A stretch of 64,000 nucleotides of DNA from Pseudomonas haemolytica (GTDB taxonomy: Bacteria; Pseudomonadota; Gammaproteobacteria; Pseudomonadales; Pseudomonadaceae), in assembly GCF_009659625.1 (NCBI RefSeq), contig NZ_VOIW01000005.1, forward strand, positions 62,001 to 126,000, in the 5' to 3' direction. Within the stretch, counting starts at the first letter, position 1; the number at the start of each line of letters is the position of its first letter. This document shows, piece after piece, positions 8,394 through 17,656 of this stretch. The notes beneath the pieces were generated by a model. It did not search any database and was not told where the DNA came from. It saw only the letters and a program-made list of their open reading frames with translations. The translations under genes and the position numbers were made by a program.

Positions 8394-10451
8394 TTAGTCA
8401 GTGAGGTTATGTTGGGTCTGCTCCTTGGCCAGCTTCACCACGTTCTCCACGGTAAACCCAAACTTCTCCTGCAACTTGGCCAACGGCGCCGACGCGCCAA
8501 AGCTGTTCATTACCACCTTGGCGCCGGTCTGCCCGACATAACGGTCCCAACCCAAGGGGCCCGCCTGTTCCACCACTACGCGGGCTTTCACTGCGGGCGG
8601 TAAGACGCTGTCGCGGTAGGCCTGGTCTTGATCTTCAAACAGCTCCCAACTCGGCATCGACACCACGTGCGCGGCAACGCCTTCGCCCTTGAGCTGCTCA
8701 TAGGCGGCCACCGCCAGGCTGACTTCACTGCCGGTCGCGATCAGGATGACCTCAGGTTTGTCCGAACCGGCCAACACGTAGGCGCCTTTGGCCGCGCCAG
8801 TGGCGCTCGCGTATTTCGTGCGATCCAGCGTAGGCAGCGCCTGTCGCGACAGCACCACACAGCTTGGCCGATGGGTTTGTGCCAGGGCTACCTTCCACAA
8901 CTCCAGGGTTTCATTCGCATCGCCCGGGCGCAGGGTCAGTAGCCCCGGTGTAGCGCGCAATTGGGTCAGGTGTTCGATAGGCTGGTGCGTCGGCCCGTCC
9001 TCGCCCACGCCGATGGAGTCATGGGTAAACACGAAGATAACCGGCAACTCCATGATCGCTGCCAGGCGGATCGGCGGTTTCATGTAGTCGCTGAACACTA
9101 GGAAGGTCGAGGTGTACGGCCGCAGGTAGGACAGCGCCATGCCGTTGGCAATCGCGCCCATGGCGTGTTCGCGGATACCGAAGTGCAGGTTGCGCCCGCT
9201 GTAGTCATCGGCGCTGAAACGCCCGGCGCCGTCGAAGGTGAGGTTGGTCTTGGTCGAGGGCGACAAGTCCGCCGAGCCGCCCAGCAGCCACGGAATCTGT
9301 TGGGCAAAGGCATTCAGCACCTCACCGCCCGAGGCGCGGCTGGCGACGCCTTTGGCATCGGCGGCGAAGGTCGGCAGGTGCGCTTGCCATTGCTCGGGCA
9401 TTTCCCCGGCGCGCATGCGCTGTAGTTCATCGGCCAGTTGCGGGTCGAGGGACGCCAGGGTCTGGTTCCACTCGGCGTACAGTGGCTCGGCACGCTCGTA
9501 GAGGGCATCGCGCAACACGCTGCGGGCTTCATCGGGCACCAGGAAATTCGAATCCTGCGGCCAGCCATAGGCGGCCTTGGTCAGGCGGATTTCCTCTTCG
9601 CCCAACGGTTCGCCATGGGCGGCGGCGGTGTTGTGTTTGTGCGGCGAGCCGTAGCCGATCACGCTGTCGACCACGATCAGGGTCGGTGCGCCGGTATTGG
9701 CCTTGAAGGTCTCCAGCGCCACGCTCAACGCCTGCAAATCATTGGCATCGGTGACGTGCACGGTGTGCCAGCCGTAGGCCTGGAAGCGCTTGATTACGTC
9801 TTCGCTGAACGCAAGCTCAGTGTGGCCCTCGATACTGATGGTGTTGTTGTCGTAGATCCAGCACAGGTTATCCAGCTTCAAGTGCCCGGCGATCGAAGCG
9901 GCTTCGCTGCTGATGCCTTCCATCATGTCGCCGTCACCGCACAGGGTGTACACGTTGTAGTCGAAGAGCACCTGGCCGTCGCGGTTGAAGCGCTCGGCCA
10001 GCCAACGCTCGGCCATGGCCATGCCCACGCTGTTGGCGCAGCCCTGGCCCAAAGGGCCGGTGGTGGTTTCCACGCCGGTGGTCATGCGGTACTCGGGATG
10101 GCCTGGGGTCTTGGAGCCCATCTGCCGGAACTGCTTGATATCGTCGAGGCTGATGGCCGGCTGGCCCGAGCGCTTGCCGTGGGCATCGATCTCCACCACA
10201 CCGGCCAGGTGCAGCAGCGAATACAGCAGCATTGAGGCATGCCCCACCGACAGCACAAAGCGGTCACGGTTGGGCCAGTCGGGATGCTCCGGGTGATAAC
10301 GCAGGAAGCGACTCCACAACGTGTACCCCACCGGCGCCAGGCCCATGGGCGTACCGGGGTGGCCCGAGTTGGCCTTCTGCACGGCATCCATGGCCAGGGT
10401 GCGAATGGTGTTGATGCATTGGGTGTCGGCAGCAGTGGCAACGTGATTCAT
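8394..10451 (-). CDS. tkt: Transketolase
   Basis: This 685-residue thiamine-diphosphate enzyme transfers two-carbon ketol units in the pentose phosphate pathway. The N-terminal PP domain has AMDAVQKANSGHPGTPMG, GPLGQGCANSVGMA and the ThDP motif GDGDMMEGISSEA...YDNNTISIEG. The Pyr domain has FGIREHAMGAIANGMAL, FSDYMKP and DSIGVGEDGPTHQP, followed by a C-terminal domain (GSEVSLAV). The ATG at 10451 is chosen because AGGGAGAA lies at the right distance upstream; the frame extends further 5' to 10559 without a good start. It stands alone, away from the usual tkt-epd-pgk or metK context, so it may be a second, specialised paralogue in this genome. Confidence 0.92.
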   Translation of the reverse strand: MNHVATAADTQCINTIRTLAMDAVQKANSGHPGTPMGLAPVGYTLWSRFLRYHPEHPDWPNRDRFVLSVGHASMLLYSLLHLAGVVEIDAHGKRSGQPAISLDDIKQFRQMGSKTPGHPEYRMTTGVETTTGPLGQGCANSVGMAMAERWLAERFNRDGQVLFDYNVYTLCGDGDMMEGISSEAASIAGHLKLDNLCWIYDNNTISIEGHTELAFSEDVIKRFQAYGWHTVHVTDANDLQALSVALETFKANTGAPTLIVVDSVIGYGSPHKHNTAAAHGEPLGEEEIRLTKAAYGWPQDSNFLVPDEARSVLRDALYERAEPLYAEWNQTLASLDPQLADELQRMRAGEMPEQWQAHLPTFAADAKGVASRASGGEVLNAFAQQIPWLLGGSADLSPSTKTNLTFDGAGRFSADDYSGRNLHFGIREHAMGAIANGMALSYLRPYTSTFLVFSDYMKPPIRLAAIMELPVIFVFTHDSIGVGEDGPTHQPIEHLTQLRATPGLLTLRPGDANETLELWKVALAQTHRPSCVVLSRQALPTLDRTKYASATGAAKGAYVLAGSDKPEVILIATGSEVSLAVAAYEQLKGEGVAAHVVSMPSWELFEDQDQAYRDSVLPPAVKARVVVEQAGPLGWDRYVGQTGAKVVMNSFGASAPLAKLQEKFGFTVENVVKLAKEQTQHNLTD

Positions 10452-10626
10452 AAAACCGTTCTCCCTCGGGTGGCGATCTACAGTGGAGGGCAGGGCACGG
10501 CAAAGGTTTGATCCCATCGCCAGGGTTACGACGAACGGACGCGTATTGACCGGGCACATGACAAGACCGGTTGGAATGGGCTAGCTTCAAGGGTGTAGGC
10601 CATTGAATAACTTGTGGAGGTACGCC

Positions 10627-10851
10627 ATGCCAGTGAAACACGACCTGTATCAGGACTTGGGTTTTAGCAAGGAAGAGGTTCACAAGCGCAGGGCGGACGA
10701 TAACCGGCTGGATTCGCTGCTCACTCATTATGACGAAGCCGACGCAAAGGTGCTGAAGGCAGAAAAAGCCAGTGCCGGCGATGAGGAAGTCGAAAACCTG
10801 AAGAAGAAACGGCTGTTGATCAAGGACGAGATCGTCGCGCGATTGGGCTAG
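10627..10851 (+). CDS. YdcH-like small coiled-coil protein (DUF465)
   Basis: A 74-residue charged, helical protein with the DUF465/YdcH layout: HDLYQDLGFSKEEVHKRRADDNRL, then a Lys/Glu-rich helix ending LKKKRLLIKDEIVARLG. Such proteins are small, predicted cytoplasmic and of unknown function. The ATG at 10627 is preceded by a good GTGGAGG site, which excludes the TTG 24 bases upstream. It is monocistronic, with tkt divergent upstream and hglS convergent downstream. An inverted repeat CCCGGCTC/GAGCCGGG (10928-10935 and 10969-10976) lies in the gap after it, without a clear U-run. Confidence 0.85.
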   Translation: MPVKHDLYQDLGFSKEEVHKRRADDNRLDSLLTHYDEADAKVLKAEKASAGDEEVENLKKKRLLIKDEIVARLG

Positions 10852-10990
10852 CAGCAGGGCGGCAATATTTGTTCAGATTTGTATACGGGACATCGTAGGA
10901 TTCAGTCTTTATGATGCGCCCCGTCCACCCGGCTCTGGGGACTTTTGTAGCGCAAGGATTGTGCTGCTGAGCCGGGGAGGACACCCTTTT

Positions 10991-12367
10991 TCATGCCAGC
11001 AGTGTTCCCATGCACTCATCGATGGAACGCTGCTGCGTCTGGCCGTAAAGCTGCAATTCATCAATCGTCTTGCGGCCCAGCGCCTGTTCAAATTCAGCCT
11101 GGTTGGCATTGGCCGCGTAATGATTCTGCGCCGCATCCCCCAGGTTTGACTGGAAGATCCCCGCCGCACTCACCGGCAGAAAATCCTCATACACCAATGG
11201 CTCCACTGCCACGTGACCGGCACTCACCAGCGCCTCAAGCGTGCGCGGCTGCTCGGCCTGACCGCGTGCTGCCAGGCCGATCTCGGTGACGAAATAGCGG
11301 AAGTACGCCAAGCCTTGCTCGCGCATCTGTGTGTGGTTATCAGGGAACGCCCGGAAGTGCTGTTCCATCAATTGCACATACCGCTCGGCGTGGGCCTCAT
11401 TGGGGAACGCACCGAGTTCATCGCGGGCGGCGTTCAGCAGTTGGTCGTACAAGGCGCGGCCCTTGGGCGTCAGGGCGACGCCGCGTTGTTCGATTTCGCC
11501 AAAGCGCGCGCTGTGGCTGCCATGGGCATCGGTGAAGGCGATGGGTTCATCCAGGGCCTTGAAGCTGGTCTGGCGCAGCAGGATCGGGCACTGGCGCCGC
11601 GGCGGGCCTTCGATCACGGCCTTGGGCGTGATGCCTTTGCCAGGCATGGCAGCCTGCACCTGGTCGATGTCCAGGGTGCGTGGCGTGAGATGGTTGATGT
11701 GCGGGCCTTTGAAGGCGACCACGTCGGCGATCAGGCGGTGCTGGTCGCTGAGTTGCTGGTATTGGGCGCCTGTGACCGTGGCCGTGTGATGCCAGCGGAA
11801 CGTCTCCAGCGCCTCGCGGATAAACGCCTCGGCGTCGCTGGCATTCAGGCCGCCTTGTGTTTCGGCTTGCTCGATCAACGCCAGGGCGCCCGAGGTGAAG
11901 ATCGCGCGCTTGGCCAGGGCGCGGTCGGCGAATGCGCGCAGGTCGGCGTTTTCGATCAGCTCCAGGCGCAGCAATGAGGTAAATACGCGGAACGGGCTGG
12001 TTTGCAGCGCGTGTTCATGCACCGCTCTAAAGGCGGTGGAATGCACCGGCACCCCGGCAGGGCTGAGGTCGTAGTAGCCCACCGGTTGCATGCCCATGAC
12101 CGCGAACAAACGGCTGATGGTCGCCAGCTCCGCAGCGGTGCCCAGGCGAATGGCGCCGTGGCGTTCCAGGTCCAGGCGCTGGATTTCCCCAGTGCGTTGC
12201 AGTTGCTGCGCAAGGCCCGGTTCGCTGTCGAGTACGCGAGCGTTGGTCTCGGCCACCAGTTCCAGCAGCGCGCCGTACAGCGGCACTTCATCCCGGTACA
12301 TGTCGGACATGGCCTTGGAAAAGCCCTTGCGGATCTCATCGGGGCTGACATGTGCAGTGGCGTGCAT
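10991..12367 (-). CDS. hglS: 2-oxoadipate dioxygenase/decarboxylase (HglS family)
   Basis: This 458-residue protein belongs to the DUF1338/YdcJ family, whose characterised member HglS converts 2-oxoadipate to D-2-hydroxyglutarate in the D-lysine (2-aminoadipate) catabolic route of Pseudomonas putida. The fold is a VOC-like Fe(II) oxygenase. The known iron and substrate ligands appear to be kept: H70 and R74 in ERHGAIR, H226 in GPHINHLTPRT, and a Glu in FGEIEQRG (about 291-293). The ATG at 12367 has AGGAA upstream. The gene is transcribed divergently from the glucosidase gene across a 249-base gap. No other lysine genes are nearby, as is common for this gene. The enzymatic role is inferred from family membership and ligand conservation. 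Confidence 0.88.
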   Translation of the reverse strand: MHATAHVSPDEIRKGFSKAMSDMYRDEVPLYGALLELVAETNARVLDSEPGLAQQLQRTGEIQRLDLERHGAIRLGTAAELATISRLFAVMGMQPVGYYDLSPAGVPVHSTAFRAVHEHALQTSPFRVFTSLLRLELIENADLRAFADRALAKRAIFTSGALALIEQAETQGGLNASDAEAFIREALETFRWHHTATVTGAQYQQLSDQHRLIADVVAFKGPHINHLTPRTLDIDQVQAAMPGKGITPKAVIEGPPRRQCPILLRQTSFKALDEPIAFTDAHGSHSARFGEIEQRGVALTPKGRALYDQLLNAARDELGAFPNEAHAERYVQLMEQHFRAFPDNHTQMREQGLAYFRYFVTEIGLAARGQAEQPRTLEALVSAGHVAVEPLVYEDFLPVSAAGIFQSNLGDAAQNHYAANANQAEFEQALGRKTIDELQLYGQTQQRSIDECMGTLLA

Positions 12368-12616
12368 AGAAAAATTCCTGATGGCTATGGCGATGAAAGT
12401 GGCCTTGCCCAGATTCTGTTGAGCGCCAGGCCGGCTTGCAAACGAAGATTCTTCTGGACTTCATTCTGCAAATGAATGCGACATGGCGCTTTGGGCACAG
12501 GCAACGATTGCAGCGCCTTACTCGAAGACACCTGCGCCATCTTCCAAGTCTTCATGTGCAACCGGGCGTCATTGGGTTCTACACTGCGCCTCACTGTGTA
12601 GGTGATGGAGGACTCA

Positions 12617-15253
12617 ATGACGGCCGTACCCGTAACCAGCCTGCTTGACACGATTGAAGGCCAGCGCCTGGCCAAGCAAGACGCCGAACGTTGGCGCGAG
12701 TGGGGCCCGTACTTGAGCGAGCGCCAATGGGGCACGGTGCGCGAAGACTACAGTGCCGACGGTGATGCCTGGGCCTACTTCCCCCATGAACATGCACGTA
12801 GCCGCGCCTATCGATGGGGCGAGGATGGCTTGGCCGGTTTCAGCGACAAGGCACAACGCTGGTGCCTGGGCCTGGCGCTGTGGAACGAGCAAGACGCAAT
12901 CCTCAAGGAGCGCCTGTTCGGCCTCAATAATGCCGAAGGCAACCACGGTGAAGACGTCAAGGAACTGTACTTTTTCGTCGATGGCATACCGAGCCATGCC
13001 TACATGCGCATGCTCTACAAGTATCCCCATGCCGCCTTTCCCTACACCGACCTGATCGCCGAAAACGCCCGCCGTGGGCTGGGCGATGCCGAGTATGAAA
13101 TCCTCGATACCGGTGTGTTTGAAGACAACCGCTACTGCGACGTCAGCGTCGAATATGCCAAACACCAGCCCGACGATATCTTCATGCGCATCACCGTGCA
13201 CAACCGCTCGGACCAACCGACGCGCCTGCAGGTGCTGCCCCAGTTGTGGGCGCGCAATGACTGGAGCTGGACCTTCGATGCGCCCAAGCCCAGGTTGACT
13301 CTGGAAGGTGGGCGCGTGCTGGCCCGTCATCATGAGCTGGACGATCGCCAACTCAGCGCCTGGGGCCAGGACGGGGTGCAATGGCTGTTCTGCGAAAACG
13401 AGACCAACTTCGCCAAACTGGACGGGCAACCGACGCCAGGGCCATTCAAGGATGGCATCAACGATTATGTGGTGGAGGGTGATCAAGGGGCGATTCGTCG
13501 CGACGTGGGCACCAAGGTGGCGGCGCATTTCAGCCTCGAGCTGGCGGGTCAGGAAAGCAAAATTATCTATCTGCGTTTTGCCCCTGTGGATGCGCCCGAG
13601 GTCAATGCGCGCAAGCTGTTTGCACTGCGCCGCCAGGAGGCCGATGAGTTCTACGCGGCCCTGCAACAGGGCATCGCCGATGACGATGCGCGTAATGTGC
13701 AGCGCCAGGCCCTGGCCGGCTTGCTGTGGTCCAAGCAGCTGTACTATTTCGACGTGAACCAGTGGCTCGACGGCGACCCGGACCAGCCCGCGCCGCCGCC
13801 CGAGCGCCTGCATATCCGTAATACCCATTGGCGGCACCTGTCCAACTTCGACATTCTGTCCATGCCCGATACCTGGGAATACCCGTGGTACGCCTCCTGG
13901 GACCAAGGCTTCCAGGCGGTAGCCATGGCGCTGATCGACCCGGGCTACGCCAAGCAACAACTGCTGTTGCTGGTTAAGGACCGCTTCATGCACCCCAACG
14001 GCCAGTTGCCGGCCTATGAATGGCGCTTCGACGATGCCAACCCACCGGTGCATGCCTGGGCCAGCTGGCGTGTGTATCAGCAGGACAAGGCGCTGACCGG
14101 CGTGGGCGATATGGATTTCCTGGAGCGCATCTTCCACAAGCTGCTGCTGAATTTTTCCTGGTGGGTCAACCGCAAGGACGCCGAGGGCCGCAACCTGTTC
14201 CAGGGTGGTTTTCTCGGCCTGGACAATATCGCCTTGTTCGACCGCTCGGCCGCGCTACCGCCCGGCTACCAGTTGGACCAGGCTGACGGCACCGCCTGGG
14301 TCGCGGCCTATGCCCTGGACCTGATGCGCATCGGGCTGGAGTTGGCCAAGCGCAATGTGGTGTACGTGGATATTGCCGTGAAGTTTTTCGAGCACTTCCT
14401 GTACATCGCCGGCGCGATCAACCGCGTCGACGACAGCGCCGAAGGCCTATGGGATGAGCAGGATCTATTCTTCTACGATGTGCTGCACCGCCCCGACGGC
14501 CAGGGCGAACCGGTGCGCCTGCGTTCCATCGTCGGCCTGATGCCATTGTTCGCCGTGTTGGTGCTGGAGCAGCGCGAGCATGAGGGCTTGGAAGGGCTGC
14601 GCGAGCGCCTGCTGGGGTTTATGCACCACCGGCCGGACCTGGCCAAACTGGTCTCACGCTGGAACGAACCGGGGCAGGGCAACCGCCTGCTGCTGGCGTT
14701 GCTGCGCGGTGAGCGCACCAAGGATTTGTTGCGGCGCATGCTCGATGACAATGAGTTCTTGTCCGCCTTCGGGGTGCGCTCGTTGTCCAAGGCGTTCGCA
14801 GAGCAACCCCTGGCACTGAAGATGAATGGCGACACCTTGTGCGCCAGCTACCAGCCCGGCGAATCCGATTCACGCTTGTACGGCGGCAACTCCAATTGGC
14901 GCGGGCCGCTGTGGATGCCGGTGAACTACATGCTGATTGAATCGTTGCGCGAATTTCATCGGTACTACGCGGATAATTTTTCCGTGGAGTACCCGACGGG
15001 CAGCGGTTACCTGTCGTCCATGGAGGAGGTGGCCGATAGCCTCAGCCAGCGCCTTACGCGGTTGTTTCTCAGGGATGAAAATGGTCTGCGGCCGTCAATG
15101 GCGGGGTATGCGCAGTTGGAGGCGGACCCGGCCAGCCGTGACCTGGTGTTGTTCCATGAGTATTTTCATGGGGAGACGGGGCGAGGGTTGGGGGCTTCAC
15201 ACCAGACAGGCTGGAGTGCGTTGGTGGCGTTGTTGCTGCAACCCAGAATCTGA
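12617..15253 (+). CDS. GH63/MGH1-like glucosidase
   Basis: An 878-residue protein resembling bacterial mannosyl-oligosaccharide-glucosidase-like (GH63) proteins with an (alpha/alpha)6 catalytic barrel. Family-like stretches include RSRAYRWGEDGLAGFSD near the N-terminus, GNHGEDVKELYFF, the acidic segment DTWEYPWYASWDQGF and the C-terminal GGNSNWRGPLWMPVNYM followed by FHGETGRGLGASHQTGW. It has no signal peptide, so it should act in the cytoplasm, perhaps on glycosylated compatible solutes or glucans; the substrate is unknown. The ATG at 12617 is preceded by GGAGG at good spacing; the GTG and ATG at 12602 and 12605 are rejected. A single REP hairpin follows the stop. Confidence 0.85.
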   Translation: MTAVPVTSLLDTIEGQRLAKQDAERWREWGPYLSERQWGTVREDYSADGDAWAYFPHEHARSRAYRWGEDGLAGFSDKAQRWCLGLALWNEQDAILKERLFGLNNAEGNHGEDVKELYFFVDGIPSHAYMRMLYKYPHAAFPYTDLIAENARRGLGDAEYEILDTGVFEDNRYCDVSVEYAKHQPDDIFMRITVHNRSDQPTRLQVLPQLWARNDWSWTFDAPKPRLTLEGGRVLARHHELDDRQLSAWGQDGVQWLFCENETNFAKLDGQPTPGPFKDGINDYVVEGDQGAIRRDVGTKVAAHFSLELAGQESKIIYLRFAPVDAPEVNARKLFALRRQEADEFYAALQQGIADDDARNVQRQALAGLLWSKQLYYFDVNQWLDGDPDQPAPPPERLHIRNTHWRHLSNFDILSMPDTWEYPWYASWDQGFQAVAMALIDPGYAKQQLLLLVKDRFMHPNGQLPAYEWRFDDANPPVHAWASWRVYQQDKALTGVGDMDFLERIFHKLLLNFSWWVNRKDAEGRNLFQGGFLGLDNIALFDRSAALPPGYQLDQADGTAWVAAYALDLMRIGLELAKRNVVYVDIAVKFFEHFLYIAGAINRVDDSAEGLWDEQDLFFYDVLHRPDGQGEPVRLRSIVGLMPLFAVLVLEQREHEGLEGLRERLLGFMHHRPDLAKLVSRWNEPGQGNRLLLALLRGERTKDLLRRMLDDNEFLSAFGVRSLSKAFAEQPLALKMNGDTLCASYQPGESDSRLYGGNSNWRGPLWMPVNYMLIESLREFHRYYADNFSVEYPTGSGYLSSMEEVADSLSQRLTRLFLRDENGLRPSMAGYAQLEADPASRDLVLFHEYFHGETGRGLGASHQTGWSALVALLLQPRI

Positions 15254-15269
15254 ATACCACGGCAGATCA

Positions 15270-15299
15270 ATGTGGGAGGGAGCAAGCCCCCTCCCACAG
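15270..15299. repeat. Single REP element
   Basis: TGTGGGAGGGAGCAAGCCCC followed by CTCCCACA makes a compact imperfect palindrome of the local REP family, missing the central spacer of a full REPIN. It lies between the convergent glucosidase and SCP2 genes. Confidence 0.85.
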
Positions 15300-15321
15300 G
15301 GATTCAGGTTTTACCCATGAA

Positions 15322-15636
15322 TCAAGCTGGGAACAGCTCGCTCAGCTTCATGGCCAGCATCATGTCGCCTTCAGTGCGCAGCTTGCCGCCCATGAACGCT
15401 TGCATGCCGTCGGTGGAACCGTCGACGATGCCTTTCATGGTCTCGCCGTCCATGACCAGGGTCACTTGGGCGTCAGGGTTTTCGCCTTCGAGCAGTTCGC
15501 AGGTCTTGTCCTTGACTACCAGCGAGAAGTTCTGGGTGTCGTCGATACGAAAACCGAACACCAGGTCCAGGCCTTCGGCAGCGCTTGGGTTGAATTTGGC
15601 TTTCATTGCTTCTACAGCTTTGGCTACGTCAGTCAT
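15322..15636 (-). CDS. SCP2 sterol-binding domain protein
   Basis: A 104-residue single-domain protein of the SCP2 lipid-transfer fold. The segments DLVFGFRIDDTQNFSLVVKDKTCEL, DAQVTLVMDGETMKGIVDG and the C-terminal GGKLRTEGDMMLAMKLSELFP match the family. These bacterial proteins are thought to bind fatty acyl or sterol-like lipids in the cytoplasm. AAGGA sits well before the ATG. It lies 56 bases downstream of the histidine phosphatase-like gene on the same strand, so the two are probably co-transcribed. Its actual ligand is unknown. Confidence 0.88.
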   Translation of the reverse strand: MTDVAKAVEAMKAKFNPSAAEGLDLVFGFRIDDTQNFSLVVKDKTCELLEGENPDAQVTLVMDGETMKGIVDGSTDGMQAFMGGKLRTEGDMMLAMKLSELFPA

Positions 15637-15692
15637 GGTTTCGATCCTTTTATGGTGAGTCCAGTGACCTTGGGGTCACGGTTGGCCGCAGT

Positions 15693-16403
15693 TCATCGGA
15701 AAGTGATGAGCTGCGGCGCCTTCAACAGTTGCAAGTGGGTATGACTGTTGAAGGAAGCCAGTGCCACCTCGCGACCGCGGAATTTCAGCTGGTTGAGCGA
15801 GGTGTTAACAATTTGCCAGTTCAGTTCGAACGCCTGGGCGGCAGGCATTCGGGTAATCAGGTGGAGCAGGGCGGTGATAGTGCCGCCGGAGGTAAACACG
15901 GCGATTTTGTCGGCGTTGTCGGCGGCCTCAAGGATGCGCTGCAAGCCACCCTGGACCCGCTCGACAAACCCCAGCCAGCCTTCCAGCCCTGGTGGATCAT
16001 AGGTGCCGGCCAGCCAGCGCTCGATGAGCAGGGCGAAGATGCGCTGGAACTCACTGCGGTTCTGCGCGCCATTGCGCAGCACGTGCACGGCGTCGGGTTC
16101 GCTGCTGAGCAGGTCGGGTAACAGGCCGCGGATAATCGCTTCGCCGTCGAATTCGTTGAAGGCACTGTCGGTTTCCAACGCCGGAACCGGCAGGCCAAGG
16201 GCTTTGTATTGATCCAATGTGGCGGTGGCGGTGTGCTGCTGGCGACGCAGGTCACCGGCAACACAGCGGTCGAACGTAAGGCCCAGGTCTGCCAGGTGGC
16301 GACCGAGCACTTGCGCCTGTTCCACACCGACGGGCGACAGGACGTCATAGTCGTCTGCACCGAAGGAGGCCTGGCCATGTCGAATCAGATAGATGCTGCC
16401 CAC
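15693..16403 (-). CDS. Histidine phosphatase superfamily protein with altered second motif
   Basis: A 236-residue phosphoglycerate-mutase-like protein. The N-terminal LIRHGQAS carries the phosphoacceptor His, and FNEFDGEAI supplies the acidic region. The second conserved motif, usually a His-Gly-Gly segment, reads FTSGGTITALL here, so Ser replaces the second catalytic His. The enzyme may therefore be weak, specialised or a phospho-ligand binder. The start is GTG at 16403 with a modest GGGAAAA upstream. It probably forms a unit with the SCP2 gene. The substrate is unknown. Confidence 0.82.
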   Translation of the reverse strand: MGSIYLIRHGQASFGADDYDVLSPVGVEQAQVLGRHLADLGLTFDRCVAGDLRRQQHTATATLDQYKALGLPVPALETDSAFNEFDGEAIIRGLLPDLLSSEPDAVHVLRNGAQNRSEFQRIFALLIERWLAGTYDPPGLEGWLGFVERVQGGLQRILEAADNADKIAVFTSGGTITALLHLITRMPAAQAFELNWQIVNTSLNQLKFRGREVALASFNSHTHLQLLKAPQLITFR

Positions 16404-16491
16404 GTCCGTTTTCCCGGTACGTTGAAAGTCTGGCGAGGTTATGAGGATGCCTGCGGGCTGTCAATGAAAAAACATACGCTTGTTTTAAAAG

Positions 16492-16538
16492 CGCGTTGGA
16501 GCCCGTCTGCTGGCGGTTTGATCACTGGCTCCAACGCG
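16492..16538. repeat. 12-bp inverted repeat upstream of sohB
   Basis: CGCGTTGGAGCC (16492-16503) and GGCTCCAACGCG (16527-16538) are perfect inverted copies around a 23-base loop. They sit about 60 bases before the sohB start and after the divergent phosphatase start, so the repeat may be an operator or a leader hairpin. There is no U-run to suggest a terminator. Confidence 0.55.
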
Positions 16539-16596
16539 GTGGCGTCGGTATGCTGGGGCCATCCGCGCTTGGCGCAGTGCATTCTTAAGGAGACAT

Positions 16597-17622
16597 ATGG
16601 ATTTTTTGGCCGAATACGCGAGCTTTCTGGCGAAGACCGTCACCCTGGTGGTCGCTATTCTGGTGGTATTGATCAGCTTCGCAGCGCTGCGCAGCAAAGG
16701 TCGTCGTAAATCCGCCGGCCAATTGCAGGTCAGCAAGCTGAATGATTTCTACAAGGGCTTGCGCGAGCGCCTGGAGTCGAGCCTGCTCGACAAGGACCAG
16801 CTAAAGGCCCTGCGCAAGTCCGAAAGCAAAGCCGAAAAGAAGCAAGGCAAGAAGAAACCCGAGGCCAAGCCGCGGGTGTTCGTGCTGGATTTCGACGGCG
16901 ACATCAAGGCCTCGGCCACCGAGAGCCTGCGCCATGAAATCACCGCGCTGCTGAGCCTGGCCACACCCAAGGATGAAGTGGTGCTGCGCCTGGAAAGCGG
17001 CGGCGGCATGGTGCACAGCTATGGCCTGGCCTCATCGCAACTGGCGCGGATCCGCCAGGCCGGCGTGCCGTTGACCGTGTGCATCGACAAGGTGGCGGCC
17101 AGCGGCGGCTACATGATGGCGTGCATCGGCGAGAAGATTATCAGCGCACCCTTTGCCATCCTCGGTTCCATTGGCGTGGTGGCGCAGTTGCCCAACGTCA
17201 ACCGCCTGCTGAAAAAGCACGATATCGACTTCGAAGTGCTGACCGCCGGTGAATACAAACGCACCCTCACGGTATTCGGCGAAAATACCGAAAAGGGCCG
17301 GGAGAAGTTCCAGGAGGACCTGGACATCACTCACCAGTTATTCAAGAACTTCGTCTCGCGCTACCGTCCACAGTTGGCGATTGACGAGGTGGCCACCGGT
17401 GAAGTGTGGCTGGGTGTTGCCGCCCTCGACAAACAACTGGTCGATGAGCTGCAAACCAGTGACGAATACCTGGCTACCAAGGCCAAGACCGCCGAAGTGT
17501 TCCACCTGCACTATGCCGAGCGTAAAAGCCTGCAAGAGCGCGTCGGCCTGGCGGCCAGCGGTTCGGTGGACCGGGTGCTGCTGACATGGTGGAGCCGGTT
17601 GACCCAGCAGCGGTTCTGGTAG
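16597..17622 (+). CDS. sohB: Inner-membrane serine protease SohB
   Basis: A 341-residue S49-family peptidase. Residues ~8-30 form one transmembrane helix (FLAKTVTLVVAILVVLISFAA), followed by a Lys-rich linker and the protease domain (PRVFVLDFDGDIKASATESL). The nucleophile Ser is in VAASGGYMMA and the general-base Lys in GEYKRTLT, giving the Ser-Lys dyad of the SppA/SohB group. The active site is predicted to face the periplasm. The ATG at 16597 has a strong AAGGAGA site. The length matches SohB rather than tandem-domain SppA. It is a single-gene unit by spacing and likely serves general envelope proteolysis. Confidence 0.93.
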   Translation: MDFLAEYASFLAKTVTLVVAILVVLISFAALRSKGRRKSAGQLQVSKLNDFYKGLRERLESSLLDKDQLKALRKSESKAEKKQGKKKPEAKPRVFVLDFDGDIKASATESLRHEITALLSLATPKDEVVLRLESGGGMVHSYGLASSQLARIRQAGVPLTVCIDKVAASGGYMMACIGEKIISAPFAILGSIGVVAQLPNVNRLLKKHDIDFEVLTAGEYKRTLTVFGENTEKGREKFQEDLDITHQLFKNFVSRYRPQLAIDEVATGEVWLGVAALDKQLVDELQTSDEYLATKAKTAEVFHLHYAERKSLQERVGLAASGSVDRVLLTWWSRLTQQRFW

Positions 17623-17633
17623 CCAATTTTCAG

Positions 17634-17656
17634 AATGTAGGCCGCCCCTCCCACAT
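17634..17656. repeat. Degenerate REP remnant
   Basis: AATGTAGGCCGCCCCTCCCACATT resembles the two outer ends of a REP joined with the central arm lost. It lies between the convergent sohB and MFS genes and abuts the MFS stop codon. Confidence 0.5.

Noticed and set aside
12436..12648. Small plus-strand ORF between hglS and the glucosidase
   Set aside because: It has no ribosome site, overlaps the glucosidase start in another frame and has no recognisable features.
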